Source of the DNA: Paucidesulfovibrio sp050251775
GTDB lineage: Bacteria > Desulfobacterota > Desulfovibrionia > Desulfovibrionales > Desulfovibrionaceae
Length of the DNA: 64,000 bases
NCBI GenBank assembly: GCA_050251775.1
Contig: JBFWMD010000006.1
Span: 1-64,000, forward strand
Direction of reading: 5' to 3'
Part shown: positions 1 to 7,349 of the stretch, in pieces
How the letters are laid out: the number at the start of each line of letters is the position of its first letter
Numbering within the stretch: position 1 is the stretch's first letter
Program-made: the position numbers and the translations under genes
Notes under the pieces: model-generated
The model's database searches: none
Told to the model about the DNA's origin: nothing
Seen by the model: the letters and a program-made list of their open reading frames with translations, nothing else

Positions 1-43
1 GAACCCCCTGGAGCAGGAAGAGCAGGGAAAAGAGGCGGGACAT
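1..43 (-). CDS. Possible start of a truncated secreted or membrane protein
   Basis: An ATG at position 43 on the minus strand opens a frame that runs off the left window edge. The 14 visible residues (MSRLFSLLFLLQGV) look like a signal peptide or first membrane helix. There is no clear ribosome binding site upstream, only a G/C homopolymer, so the call is weak. The gene would be divergent from hsp20. The roughly 185 bases between it and the hsp20 start must hold any promoters, but none is obvious. Confidence 0.22.
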   Translation of the reverse strand, partial: MSRLFSLLFLLQGV

Positions 44-229
44 GGGGGGGACAATAGCCGAGGACCGGGTAAAACCCCAGGAGAAAGTGGCGGGCTGGAG
101 GATGCGCGGGGACCTTCGCGGCGGGCATGAGAAATGATACGATGCGGGTTGGTCTTTCCGGCACGTTTTGCTAGTGTCGCCCGTGTCCCCTCGTGAACCG
201 GCAAGGAAGTGCGCAAGGAGGTCCCCACC

Positions 230-640
230 ATGCCCGACCTGAAAATCTGGAGCAGTCAGGAGATCGACAGGCTCAAGCGGGACATGAACCGCCTGTTCGA
301 CAGTCTGTGCGTCGATCTCGGCCTGCCAGGCTCGTTTTGCCAGGAAGAAATGGAAGTTGAAGAGGATGATCGCGAGATCCGGGTTCGTTTGACACTGCCC
401 GGTCTTTCCGCGGACGATCTGCAGGTGAAGGTCACGGACTACGGCCTGGAAATTTCCGGCCGCCGCGAGGTGGTCACTTCGGAGGGCCGCCGCGAGCAGC
501 GCTTTACGCGGCATCTGGGGCTGCCCTGCCGGGTGCTTCCCGGCGAGGTCAAAGCCGCCCACCGCGAAGGAGTTCTGCGGATCGCCCTGCCCAAATGCAC
601 AGGTTCCCAGTGCCGAAGCATCGACATCGTCAAGGAGTGA
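230..640 (+). CDS. Small heat-shock protein, Hsp20/alpha-crystallin family
   Basis: A 136-residue cytoplasmic ATP-independent chaperone that would hold unfolding proteins. The alpha-crystallin domain spans roughly residues 45-135, with the family pattern of an acidic beta-strand entry (EVEEDDREIRVRLTLPGL), then DLQVKV, LEISG and a C-terminal GVLRIALPK strand. The ATG at 230 is chosen over an in-frame GTG at 209 because AAGGAGG at 215-221 lies 8 bases before it. The stop is 4 bases before the start of the Lon-family gene, so the two form one transcript. Pairing a holdase with a protease makes sense as a protein quality-control unit. The family is clear; the substrate range is unknown. Confidence 0.93.
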   Translation: MPDLKIWSSQEIDRLKRDMNRLFDSLCVDLGLPGSFCQEEMEVEEDDREIRVRLTLPGLSADDLQVKVTDYGLEISGRREVVTSEGRREQRFTRHLGLPCRVLPGEVKAAHREGVLRIALPKCTGSQCRSIDIVKE

Positions 641-644
641 ATGC

Positions 645-3176
645 ATGCCGTCCACAATCGACAAGCACAAAGTAGCGCTGGAAAACCTGCGCTGGCGTCT
701 GGATCCGGCGTCCCTGCCCTTCAAAACCACGGACGATCTGGAGCCGCTGGCGGACATCGTGGGCCAGAAGCGCGGGGTGGAAGCCTTCCGCTTCGGCCTG
801 GGTATGGCTCGCAAGGGCTACAACATCTTTGTCACGGGTCCGGCAGGCACGGGCAAGATGTTCACGGTCAGAAAGCTGCTCAAGGAGCTTTCCGGCGGCA
901 ACCGCACCCCGGAGGATCTTTGCTACGTCAATAACTTCAAGCATCCGGAATCCCCGATCCTGCTCCGTTTCCGCGCGGGCCGGGGCGCGGCCTTCAAGAA
1001 GGGCATGCACGACTTCCTGGAGAACATTAAGAAGGAAGTTCCCCAGCTCTTCGAGTCTGAGGAATACATCGGGCGCAAGAACCAGATCATGGAGGCCCAC
1101 GAGAAACAGGTCCGCGAATTCTACAAGGCCGTGGAAGACAAGGTCAAGGACACGGACCTCGTGGTCGTGAACATGCAGATGGGTCCGGTGCAGCGGCCCG
1201 ACGTGGTCCCGCTGGTGGACGGCGAACCCAAGCGCATGGTCGAGGTGGAGGAGATGGTCGAGAAGGGCCGTTTCCCGGCGGAGGAGCTGGAAAGGCTCAA
1301 GAAGCGCCGCACCGAGATCAAGGAGGAGCTCGACCACATCGTCATCGAGGTCAAGCGGCTGAACAAGGAGGTCAAGGAGAAGAGCGAGGAAGTGGACCGG
1401 CTGATGTTCCTCTCCCTGGCCAAGGAATACATCCGGCCCCTGCGGGAGAAGTTCTGCGGCGCGGGCAAGGACGACCCGGACGAGCAGGAGGCCAAGAACG
1501 CCCGCCACATCGACGCCGTGCTCGACGACATGGTCGAGAATCTGGACACCATCAAGATGCTCGGAGCCAGACCCCAGCAGGCCGGGCCCATGATGATGAT
1601 GGCTCCGCCGCCCGAGTTGGTCTTCCACCCCTACCAGGTCAACCTGCTGGTGGACAATTCCGAGCAGGACGGCCCGCCCGTGATCATCGAGTCCTACCCC
1701 ACCTACCGCAACCTCTTCGGCTCCATTGAGCGGATCATGGACCGCAACGGCGGCTGGCGCACGGACTACACCAAGATCAAGGCCGGCTCGTTCGTCAAGG
1801 CCAACGGCGGCTACCTCGTGCTCAACCTCATGGACGCGATCATGGAGCCGGGGGTCTGGCAGACCCTGAAACGCTCCCTGAAAACCGAGGAAATCGAGAT
1901 CCAGACCTTCGACCCCTACTACTTCCTGACCGCCACGGGCCTGAAGCCCGAGTCCATCCCCATGCAGGTCAAGGTGGTGGTCCTCGGCGATCCCTACCTC
2001 TACCAGCTCCTGCGCCATTACGATCCGGACACGCACAAGATCTTCAAGGTCCGCGCGGATATTGAGACGAGCATGGAGCGCACGGACGAGCGCGTGCTTC
2101 AGATCGCGCGCTTCATCCGCAGCGTGGCGGACAAGCGCGGACTCAAGCCCTTTGACGCCTCGGCCGTGGCCCGGATCACCGAACGCGCCGTGCGCATGTC
2201 CGGCCGCCAGGAAAAGATCTCCACCTCCTTCCCGCATCTGGCCGACCTTGTGGACGAGGCCGCCTACTTCGCGGCCCAGTGCGAAAGCTGCGACACGGTC
2301 ACATCCGAGCACGTGGAACAGGCCGTGGAGGCCAAAATCTACCGCTCCAACCAGATCGAGGAGCGCATCCAGGAAATGATCGACCGGGGCTCGCTCTTTG
2401 TGAGCACGGACGGAACCGAAGTGGGCCAGATCAACGGTCTGGCCGTCTACTCTATGGGCGACCACATGTTCGGCAAGCCCTCACGCATCACCGCCGTGAC
2501 CAGCCTGGGCAAGGAAGGGGTGATCAACATCGAGCGCGAGGCCGACCTCTCCGGCCCCACGCACAACAAGGGCATGCTCATCCTCGCGGGCTGGCTGCGG
2601 CGTATGTTCGCCCAGGACAAGCCCATGGCGCTGGCCGCGTCCATCGCTTTTGAGCAGAGCTACGGCGGTGTGGACGGCGACTCGGCCTCCAGCACCGAGC
2701 TCTACGCCCTGCTCTCCAGCCTCTCGGGCCTGCCCATCCGCCAGGATATCGCCGTGACCGGCTCCGTGAACCAGAAAGGCGAGGTCCAGCCCATCGGCGG
2801 GGTCAATGAAAAGATCGAAGGCTTTTACCTCTGCTGCAAGAGCGCGGGCCTCACAGGCAATCAGGGCGTGATGATCCCCCAGGCCAACGTCAAGGACCTC
2901 ATGCTCCGGCAGGAGGTGGTGGACGCCGTGGCCGCTGGCCGTTTCCACGTCTGGGCCGTGGCGCGCATCGAGGACGGTGCGGAACTGCTCATGGGCAAAC
3001 CAGCGGGAGCACGGGGCAAGAACGGCGCGTTCCCCAAGAACACCATCCTCGGCCTCGCGGACCAGAAACTCCGCGACATGGCCGAGGCACTCCAGAAGTT
3101 CGGCAAGGACAAGGACGAAGACAAGAAAAAGAGCGGAAAAAAGCCCGCGAAGAAGGAACCGGACAAGAAGTCCTGA
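645..3176 (+). CDS. Lon-family (LonB-like) ATP-dependent protease
   Basis: An 843-residue AAA+ serine protease of the Lon S16 family, LonB-like branch (AAA_32 plus Lon_C), lacking the classical LonA N-domain. Walker A is GPAGTGK at about residues 65-71. A long charged helical insert follows at about 150-290, and GGYLVLNLMDAI is near residue 387. The proteolytic domain occupies about 590-790, with the Ser of GDSAS near 679 and the Lys of NEKIEGF near 723 forming the Ser-Lys dyad. The tail after residue 800 is Lys/Asp-rich and probably disordered. AAGGAG at 632-637 lies 7 bases before the chosen ATG; an ATG at 641 is out of frame. It is co-transcribed with hsp20 and ends at a strong terminator. 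Confidence 0.93.
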   Translation: MPSTIDKHKVALENLRWRLDPASLPFKTTDDLEPLADIVGQKRGVEAFRFGLGMARKGYNIFVTGPAGTGKMFTVRKLLKELSGGNRTPEDLCYVNNFKHPESPILLRFRAGRGAAFKKGMHDFLENIKKEVPQLFESEEYIGRKNQIMEAHEKQVREFYKAVEDKVKDTDLVVVNMQMGPVQRPDVVPLVDGEPKRMVEVEEMVEKGRFPAEELERLKKRRTEIKEELDHIVIEVKRLNKEVKEKSEEVDRLMFLSLAKEYIRPLREKFCGAGKDDPDEQEAKNARHIDAVLDDMVENLDTIKMLGARPQQAGPMMMMAPPPELVFHPYQVNLLVDNSEQDGPPVIIESYPTYRNLFGSIERIMDRNGGWRTDYTKIKAGSFVKANGGYLVLNLMDAIMEPGVWQTLKRSLKTEEIEIQTFDPYYFLTATGLKPESIPMQVKVVVLGDPYLYQLLRHYDPDTHKIFKVRADIETSMERTDERVLQIARFIRSVADKRGLKPFDASAVARITERAVRMSGRQEKISTSFPHLADLVDEAAYFAAQCESCDTVTSEHVEQAVEAKIYRSNQIEERIQEMIDRGSLFVSTDGTEVGQINGLAVYSMGDHMFGKPSRITAVTSLGKEGVINIEREADLSGPTHNKGMLILAGWLRRMFAQDKPMALAASIAFEQSYGGVDGDSASSTELYALLSSLSGLPIRQDIAVTGSVNQKGEVQPIGGVNEKIEGFYLCCKSAGLTGNQGVMIPQANVKDLMLRQEVVDAVAAGRFHVWAVARIEDGAELLMGKPAGARGKNGAFPKNTILGLADQKLRDMAEALQKFGKDKDEDKKKSGKKPAKKEPDKKS

Positions 3177-3187
3177 GAACGACAAAT

Positions 3188-3221
3188 AAAGGAAAACCCG
3201 CTGCGAGGCGGGTTTTCCTTT
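3188..3221 (+). terminator. Intrinsic terminator of the hsp20-lon operon
   Basis: A perfect 14-bp stem (arms 3188-3201 and 3208-3221) with a 6-base loop. The 5' arm starts AAAGGAAAACCCGC and the 3' arm ends in TTTTCCTTT, so it may work in both directions. It separates the protease gene from the low-GC cassette. Confidence 0.9.
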
Positions 3222-3276
3222 ATGCCTGACGGCAATAAGAAGAAATAAAAATTGGCATCCATGGTCTATTGTAGGG

Positions 3277-3306
3277 TTGCCGGATTTAAGTCGAAAGTGC
3301 TATAGC
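3277..3306 (+). promoter_or_regulatory. Possible sigma-70-type promoter before the cassette
   Basis: TTGCCG at 3277-3282 and TATAGC at 3301-3306 are 18 bases apart in the low-GC stretch between the terminator and the left 25-bp repeat. It lies outside the cassette and would read inward into the STAND-like gene. Both boxes are imperfect, so this is a candidate only. Confidence 0.3.
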
Positions 3307-3353
3307 GAAAACGCATACCTAAAGACATGTCGAGATCAACCTCTGAAACGATA

Positions 3354-3378
3354 CATCGATAATTAGGAATTATGGATG
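3354..3378 (+). repeat. Left copy of 25-bp inverted repeat (contains SD and start codon)
   Basis: This copy is identical to the reverse complement of 7191-7215. It is itself a near-palindrome: arm CATCGATAATT (3354-3364), centre AGG (3365-3367), arm AATTATGGATG (3368-3378), with one mismatched pair out of eleven. The centre supplies the Shine-Dalgarno core AGGA, and the final ATG is the start codon of the STAND-like gene. A palindrome here could bind a dimeric regulator, serve as a recombination site, or form an RNA hairpin hiding the ribosome binding site. Confidence 0.9.
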
Positions 3379-5823
3379 TGGATTGCTGATAAACTTGGTT
3401 GCGTGGATCGTTTGGATGACTACGTCTACCTTTCTGAAGCCATGGACTCCACACAACATCCCGTGGCTGGCTTTGCCCTGTACGGGAGAAGTGGGATCGG
3501 CAAAACATTCATATCCGACTTGCTCGCGACCAAAAACGTTGGGCTAAAGGCATTGGAGATCCCCTTTTCGGCGACTGACAGCGCCGTTAAAGACGGCTTT
3601 GCGCAACGAGCATTGGGAAAAACCATTCACGAGGAGGCAGAGCGAGATTCTGTTCACTTTAAAACCTTTGAAAAATGGCTTTTAAGCTACCCTAAAAAAA
3701 ATTTATTATGTCGATTGCTTAATGATGTATATCAAGACTTCAAAGATCAGTACATACGAAAGATTACAGGTGCTTCCGCTACTATAGAATATTTTACAGC
3801 CACAGGAGAATTTTCTCCTTTAAAAGTGTTTGACTCGAAAGTTGAAGCAGGTATTTCATTAGCAAGTCAGTATGTTATTGACTCTCTGTCTAAGGTCAAA
3901 TTTCTCTGCAAAATTAGAAATGCTCAGAGAATTGATGAGGTTTCATGTGCATTTCTATCTGAATTGTTGCTGTATTCACCTGGGAGCAAAATACTCTTTG
4001 AATTTACATGTGAAGAGATCGAAGGAAAGATGAAGAGAGTTCTGGATATTTTTGCCGAGCGAGGGCTCACAATTAAACCACATCCTGTCAGCATCATAGA
4101 TTTCGAAGAATTTAAAAGTTCGATGATTGATCTGAGTGTCGAACATGGTCACCGCCCCATTGACGACAGCGTCATAGAAAGTGCGCGAGAAAGGTATCAT
4201 GAAACTTCAGGCAATATTCTCGACATGTTCTACCATATCGAGACATTACTGCTTCGATGTGGCAAATCACCGAATGCCAAGCTCAAAGGAACAAGAGCTC
4301 GGTTAAACCAAATTCGGGATGCCGAGCGAATCATTATTTCGATTCTTGCACTTCATGGTGGTTCCATCGGTAACGTCCGTCTTAAAAGCTTGCTGGGTAG
4401 ATCACTGCTATTCAGCCGAGAAGCGTTGGCGCGCGCGGTTTCAAGTCTTTTGGATAAACGTTTGATTCAAAAGCAGCGCAATAACTACATGCTGTACCAT
4501 GACGATGTGAGCCATCAAATCTTGACATGGGACGAATACAGTCGTGTTGTGCAACTTGTAGCAAAAGACATGGTGGCTTTCTTCGAATCAGAACTTGTAA
4601 AAACAGAATCTAGATCTGACTATATCGAAATATTCGGCAGGCTTATACATCTCAATTGTATAGTGGAAGACACAGAAGCCATCAGAACACTCCTTGTGGA
4701 TCTGGAGCGTATTAATTGCAGCTTCCATAGTCCAGAAGAAGCGCGAAGAGCCTTGGAGCCAATCGCAAAAATATTTAATAAGTATGAAAATGTGGCGCTT
4801 GCACACCTAAAGGCCGTGTACTGTACTACGGCATACAATAACAGACTATATAACGAGACTTGGCGTGTTTTATCTGGGATTCAGTCTAACTCGGATGATA
4901 TCTACATAATGCAGGCTGCCGTCCTAAACAGGATGGATGAGCACGACAAGGCTCTTGAATGCTGTTCCTCTATTATAGCGCACAATGCAATACCAGCAGG
5001 AACAAAAATTCGAGCTCGTATAGTTGCAATTTATGCATATAGGAGCAAGTGTGAATTTGAAGCTTGTTATCGAATGTTTTGCGAAGGGAAAGAGAGCTTG
5101 ACCTCGGAAACGGAGTCGAAGGATCAAGCTTTGTTCCTTCGAACAGCCGAAGTCATTCTACGCGCGGACTTAAGTCTTCCCTATCTCCGCACCTCAAAAC
5201 AAAAATTCAAAAAGTTGAATGAAAAAATTCTTTTAGCCTATGTATGTATCGATTTGGGAATGCAGCTAGGACGATTAGGATTAGCGGACGAAGCGCGAGA
5301 GGAACTCAACGAAGCGAATGACCTCCTGGCTGCCAACCCGACCCAGCGATTTGCCGTGACGAACAATTTGGCCGTGATCAACATGAACGAGGGGCGATTT
5401 GATAACAACACAATTTCAATGCTGTTGTATACACACAGAACCTCGACCATTGTCTTTGACAAACTTGCCGCGCTTATGAACCTCCTAATTGCTTATACAA
5501 TGCGAACAGAGCGGTATGCAGCACAAAAAGTAGCTGACGACCTGATCAGCGGGGTTGGAAGATGGAAGAAAAGAGACCCAGGACTGCTTGAACTTATTGG
5601 CTACAACCTCGCTTGGTCAACAAAGAAATTAGGAGGAGATTCAAAAAAGGTACAACGCTTTCAACTGTACCAAAAAAAATATTTAGAAGCGAACCATTGG
5701 ATCTGGAAAGAACAAAAATTTGGACCCCTGCCAGAAAAATATATTTTGCCCAGAAAGCCTTTCCGAGTGTGTTGGCTCTCCCCGTGGCATTTCCCGATGA
5801 GCATCATGTTGCAGCATCAATAA
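3376..5823 (+). CDS. STAND-like P-loop NTPase with wHTH and helical-repeat tail
   Basis: An 815-residue protein of unknown function. A Walker A motif GRSGIGKT is at residues 37-44. The expected Walker B strand near 173-188 reads FLCKIRNAQRID, where the usual acidic pair is replaced by Arg-Asn, so ATP hydrolysis may be weak. Residues about 310-400 resemble the winged-helix segment that follows the NTPase in STAND proteins. Residues about 440-780 are repetitive helices of TPR-like character (for example RMDEHDKALECCSSII). AGGA at 3365-3368 lies 7 bases from the ATG. Base composition is far more AT-rich than the flanks, which indicates transfer. The last 20 bases overlap the 3' end of the opposing ATP-grasp gene. 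Antiviral STAND proteins share this layout, but that role is inference. Confidence 0.7.
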   Translation: MWIADKLGCVDRLDDYVYLSEAMDSTQHPVAGFALYGRSGIGKTFISDLLATKNVGLKALEIPFSATDSAVKDGFAQRALGKTIHEEAERDSVHFKTFEKWLLSYPKKNLLCRLLNDVYQDFKDQYIRKITGASATIEYFTATGEFSPLKVFDSKVEAGISLASQYVIDSLSKVKFLCKIRNAQRIDEVSCAFLSELLLYSPGSKILFEFTCEEIEGKMKRVLDIFAERGLTIKPHPVSIIDFEEFKSSMIDLSVEHGHRPIDDSVIESARERYHETSGNILDMFYHIETLLLRCGKSPNAKLKGTRARLNQIRDAERIIISILALHGGSIGNVRLKSLLGRSLLFSREALARAVSSLLDKRLIQKQRNNYMLYHDDVSHQILTWDEYSRVVQLVAKDMVAFFESELVKTESRSDYIEIFGRLIHLNCIVEDTEAIRTLLVDLERINCSFHSPEEARRALEPIAKIFNKYENVALAHLKAVYCTTAYNNRLYNETWRVLSGIQSNSDDIYIMQAAVLNRMDEHDKALECCSSIIAHNAIPAGTKIRARIVAIYAYRSKCEFEACYRMFCEGKESLTSETESKDQALFLRTAEVILRADLSLPYLRTSKQKFKKLNEKILLAYVCIDLGMQLGRLGLADEAREELNEANDLLAANPTQRFAVTNNLAVINMNEGRFDNNTISMLLYTHRTSTIVFDKLAALMNLLIAYTMRTERYAAQKVADDLISGVGRWKKRDPGLLELIGYNLAWSTKKLGGDSKKVQRFQLYQKKYLEANHWIWKEQKFGPLPEKYILPRKPFRVCWLSPWHFPMSIMLQHQ

Positions 5824-6772
5824 TGAACCGGAGCAATTCCGGATAGCTTCTTCTGTCGCTCGTCAGAGAAACTGCCAAGCTTGAAGTGCTACCCATATGG
5901 GCATCCGGCGTGAGTTCAAGAACTATAAATCCTTCTGTTGAAAGCTTCCCGTCTATTCTAATGAAATCTACTTTCTTGAGACTTCTGAATAATTCGATGC
6001 AGGAATCAGTAAACGGGGCGATTTCTTCCGCCGCACACTTGACATTAACCCTGTCGATCTTCATGTATTTTTTTAAATCTACACTGTTCACATTATTGTT
6101 AAAGTACTCTGGACTACCTGCCACAATGACCTCTGCGGCCCCAGTTATCTGAACTGTGTCATTGCCAGCGACACAGATGCTTATTTCACGCCCTGCAACG
6201 AATTCCTCAACAAGGATGGGTTGCTTCCAAATTGATCTGAGCAAGTTCGCTTTCTCAAGTGCTTCATTTTTATTTGAGACAATGCAGTCATCTGTAATCC
6301 CCATGGACCCACCTTCGAGCGACGGCTTGACCACGCATGGGAAGCGGACCGGAGAGAAGTCCGCTGGTTCTCTGTGCTCTGGCACAAGGACATGTCGAGG
6401 GGTGGCGAGTCCTGCACGTGAACAAAACGTCTTTGCGAGCACCTTGTCCTGGCATACCATTGCAGTGTAGACATCTGCACCAACAAACTTGACACCAAAT
6501 GATTCGCAGATGGCCGGAACAAGTGCGCGTCTGTTACGCGATTCTTTTCCAGACCAAAGTGGAAGCACTACAACCTCGCCATCAACTCTTAACCTTTCAA
6601 CCAACTCGCGTGGCGATTCAAAATGTTCAATAAAAAAACCGCCTTGTTTTAGGCCACAAATTAGTTCATTATAATAGCTATCTTCAAGGTATTCAAGTGT
6701 CCACTCTTCGGCATGAGAAGGATCATGCGACTTAATTCGTTCCGCTACAACGATTACTTTTCTTTTAAGCAT
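5804..6772 (-). CDS. ATP-grasp ligase, D-Ala-D-Ala-ligase-like
   Basis: A 322-residue ATP-grasp enzyme expected to form an amide or peptide bond through an acyl-phosphate. Motifs in Ddl order are FPCVVKPSLEGGSMGI (about 145-160, ATP-binding Lys and Gly loop), VEEFVAGREISI (about 190-202), FIRIDG (about 268) and VLELTPDAHMGSTSS (about 284-298). The usual metal-binding Asn of the last motif (ExN) is Thr here, so the site is altered. The gene overlaps the upstream YbaK-like gene by 8 bases and so is probably translationally coupled to it. It also overlaps the facing STAND-like gene by 20 bases. It is low GC like its neighbours. It is unlikely to be the housekeeping Ddl; the substrate is unknown. 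Confidence 0.75.
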   Translation of the reverse strand: MLKRKVIVVAERIKSHDPSHAEEWTLEYLEDSYYNELICGLKQGGFFIEHFESPRELVERLRVDGEVVVLPLWSGKESRNRRALVPAICESFGVKFVGADVYTAMVCQDKVLAKTFCSRAGLATPRHVLVPEHREPADFSPVRFPCVVKPSLEGGSMGITDDCIVSNKNEALEKANLLRSIWKQPILVEEFVAGREISICVAGNDTVQITGAAEVIVAGSPEYFNNNVNSVDLKKYMKIDRVNVKCAAEEIAPFTDSCIELFRSLKKVDFIRIDGKLSTEGFIVLELTPDAHMGSTSSLAVSLTSDRRSYPELLRFIIDAAT

Positions 6773-7193
6773 CGCTTTCTCGTATTTTTTCTATGCGAAC
6801 ATGATTTAGAGTAAGGAGGTCTTGAATATTAACCAGCATAGACCCGGTCAGCGTACCGTTGTTTGTGGTCATCACGGATTGCTTCATTACAGCGGTGTCG
6901 ACGACATGCATTGCCTGTTTTGGAACAGTCCAAGGATTGATGATTCCTTTCTCAAGGCCATAGGCTCTGATTTGCTCTAACGTTTCGAAAGCCAAGTTTC
7001 TGATGTTACATGCTTTTTTCACCAACCTATTGTTGAGTCTGTCTCCTCCTCGCAAATGAACGGCCATCAGCTTCCCATCAGCCCTTAGGAGCAGTGTTTT
7101 CAATTCTAACGAAAGCGGAATGCCACGGGCGTTCGCAGCTTCAAGGCAAGAGCGTACTTCTTTGTCTAAGGCGAGACGCGGGGTAACAATCAT
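6765..7193 (-). CDS. YbaK/prolyl-tRNA-deacylase-like small protein
   Basis: A 142-residue protein that follows the YbaK editing-domain pattern: LELKTLLLRADGKLMAV (about 29-45), a GGDRLN strand, GIINPW (about 93-98), then a predicted strand pair before TNNGTLTGSML and the DLLTL helix. In this family the Lys of the KT motif and the G-I-x-P loop build the aminoacyl-ester hydrolysis site. The start ATG is the last codon of the right 25-bp repeat, with AGGA inside the repeat as ribosome binding site. Its 3' end overlaps the ATP-grasp gene by 8 bases. A tRNA deacylase-like protein next to an amide ligase hints at handling of aminoacyl-tRNA or a small amino-acid conjugate, but this is inference. Family assignment is by pattern only. 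Confidence 0.55.
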   Translation of the reverse strand: MIVTPRLALDKEVRSCLEAANARGIPLSLELKTLLLRADGKLMAVHLRGGDRLNNRLVKKACNIRNLAFETLEQIRAYGLEKGIINPWTVPKQAMHVVDTAVMKQSVMTTNNGTLTGSMLVNIQDLLTLNHVRIEKIRESDA

Positions 7194-7215
7194 CCATAAT
7201 TCCTAATTATCGATG
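7191..7215 (-). repeat. Right copy of 25-bp inverted repeat (contains SD and start codon)
   Basis: Read on the minus strand, this is base-for-base the sequence at 3354-3378. Identity stops abruptly on both sides. Its last three bases on the minus strand (7193-7191) are the ATG of the YbaK-like gene and its centre supplies the AGGA ribosome binding site. It lies only about 20 bases from the sigma-54-type promoter of the next operon. Confidence 0.9.
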
Positions 7216-7234
7216 AAAACTCCCCCCTCCCCCT

Positions 7235-7251
7235 TCGGCACGGCCTGTGCA
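7235..7251 (+). promoter_or_regulatory. Probable sigma-54 promoter
   Basis: CGGCACGGCCTGTGCA has the invariant GG (7237-7238) and GC (7249-7250) separated by exactly 10 bases and matches the family consensus TGGCACG-N4-TTGCA at most positions. Transcription would begin near 7262, about 88 bases before the first gene. RpoN control is common for flagellar and surface-glycan genes, and a sigma-54 activator is encoded at 12857. Confidence 0.6.
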
Positions 7252-7349
7252 ATACTCCTGCGCAACGGTTGGAAAATCGACAGCGCCCGAGCCGGGGAAT
7301 CCCGGCGTTTGGCGGAGTATGCCCGACGGAGCAGTTGGGAGGGGAGACC

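Larger units (their letters stand above)
3354..7215. mobile_element. Low-GC three-gene cassette bounded by 25-bp inverted repeats
   Basis: A 3.86-kb segment, visibly AT-richer than everything around it, is bounded exactly by two perfect 25-bp copies of one sequence in inverted orientation (3354-3378 and 7191-7215). It holds one plus-strand gene and two minus-strand genes that converge and overlap at their 3' ends. The two outermost genes each begin at the last three bases of a repeat copy. No transposase or recombinase gene lies inside, and there is no obvious target-site duplication just outside the repeats. The unit may therefore be mobilised or inverted in trans, or the repeats may be shared operators. 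The accessory character is visible; the mobility is inference. Confidence 0.55.

Noticed and set aside
181..205. Sigma-54-like string GGCACG...TTTTGC near 160-172 before hsp20
   Set aside because: GG and GC are only 8 bases apart instead of 10, so RNA polymerase spacing is wrong.
630..2465. 611-codon open frame antisense to the lon-like gene
   Set aside because: It is a shadow of a high-GC gene; low-complexity His/Leu/Val-rich translation and no family match, while the plus-strand product is a clear protease.
3340..7230. Target-site duplication around the cassette
   Set aside because: The bases immediately outside the two repeats do not form a flush direct repeat, so transposition by a classical IS mechanism is not supported.
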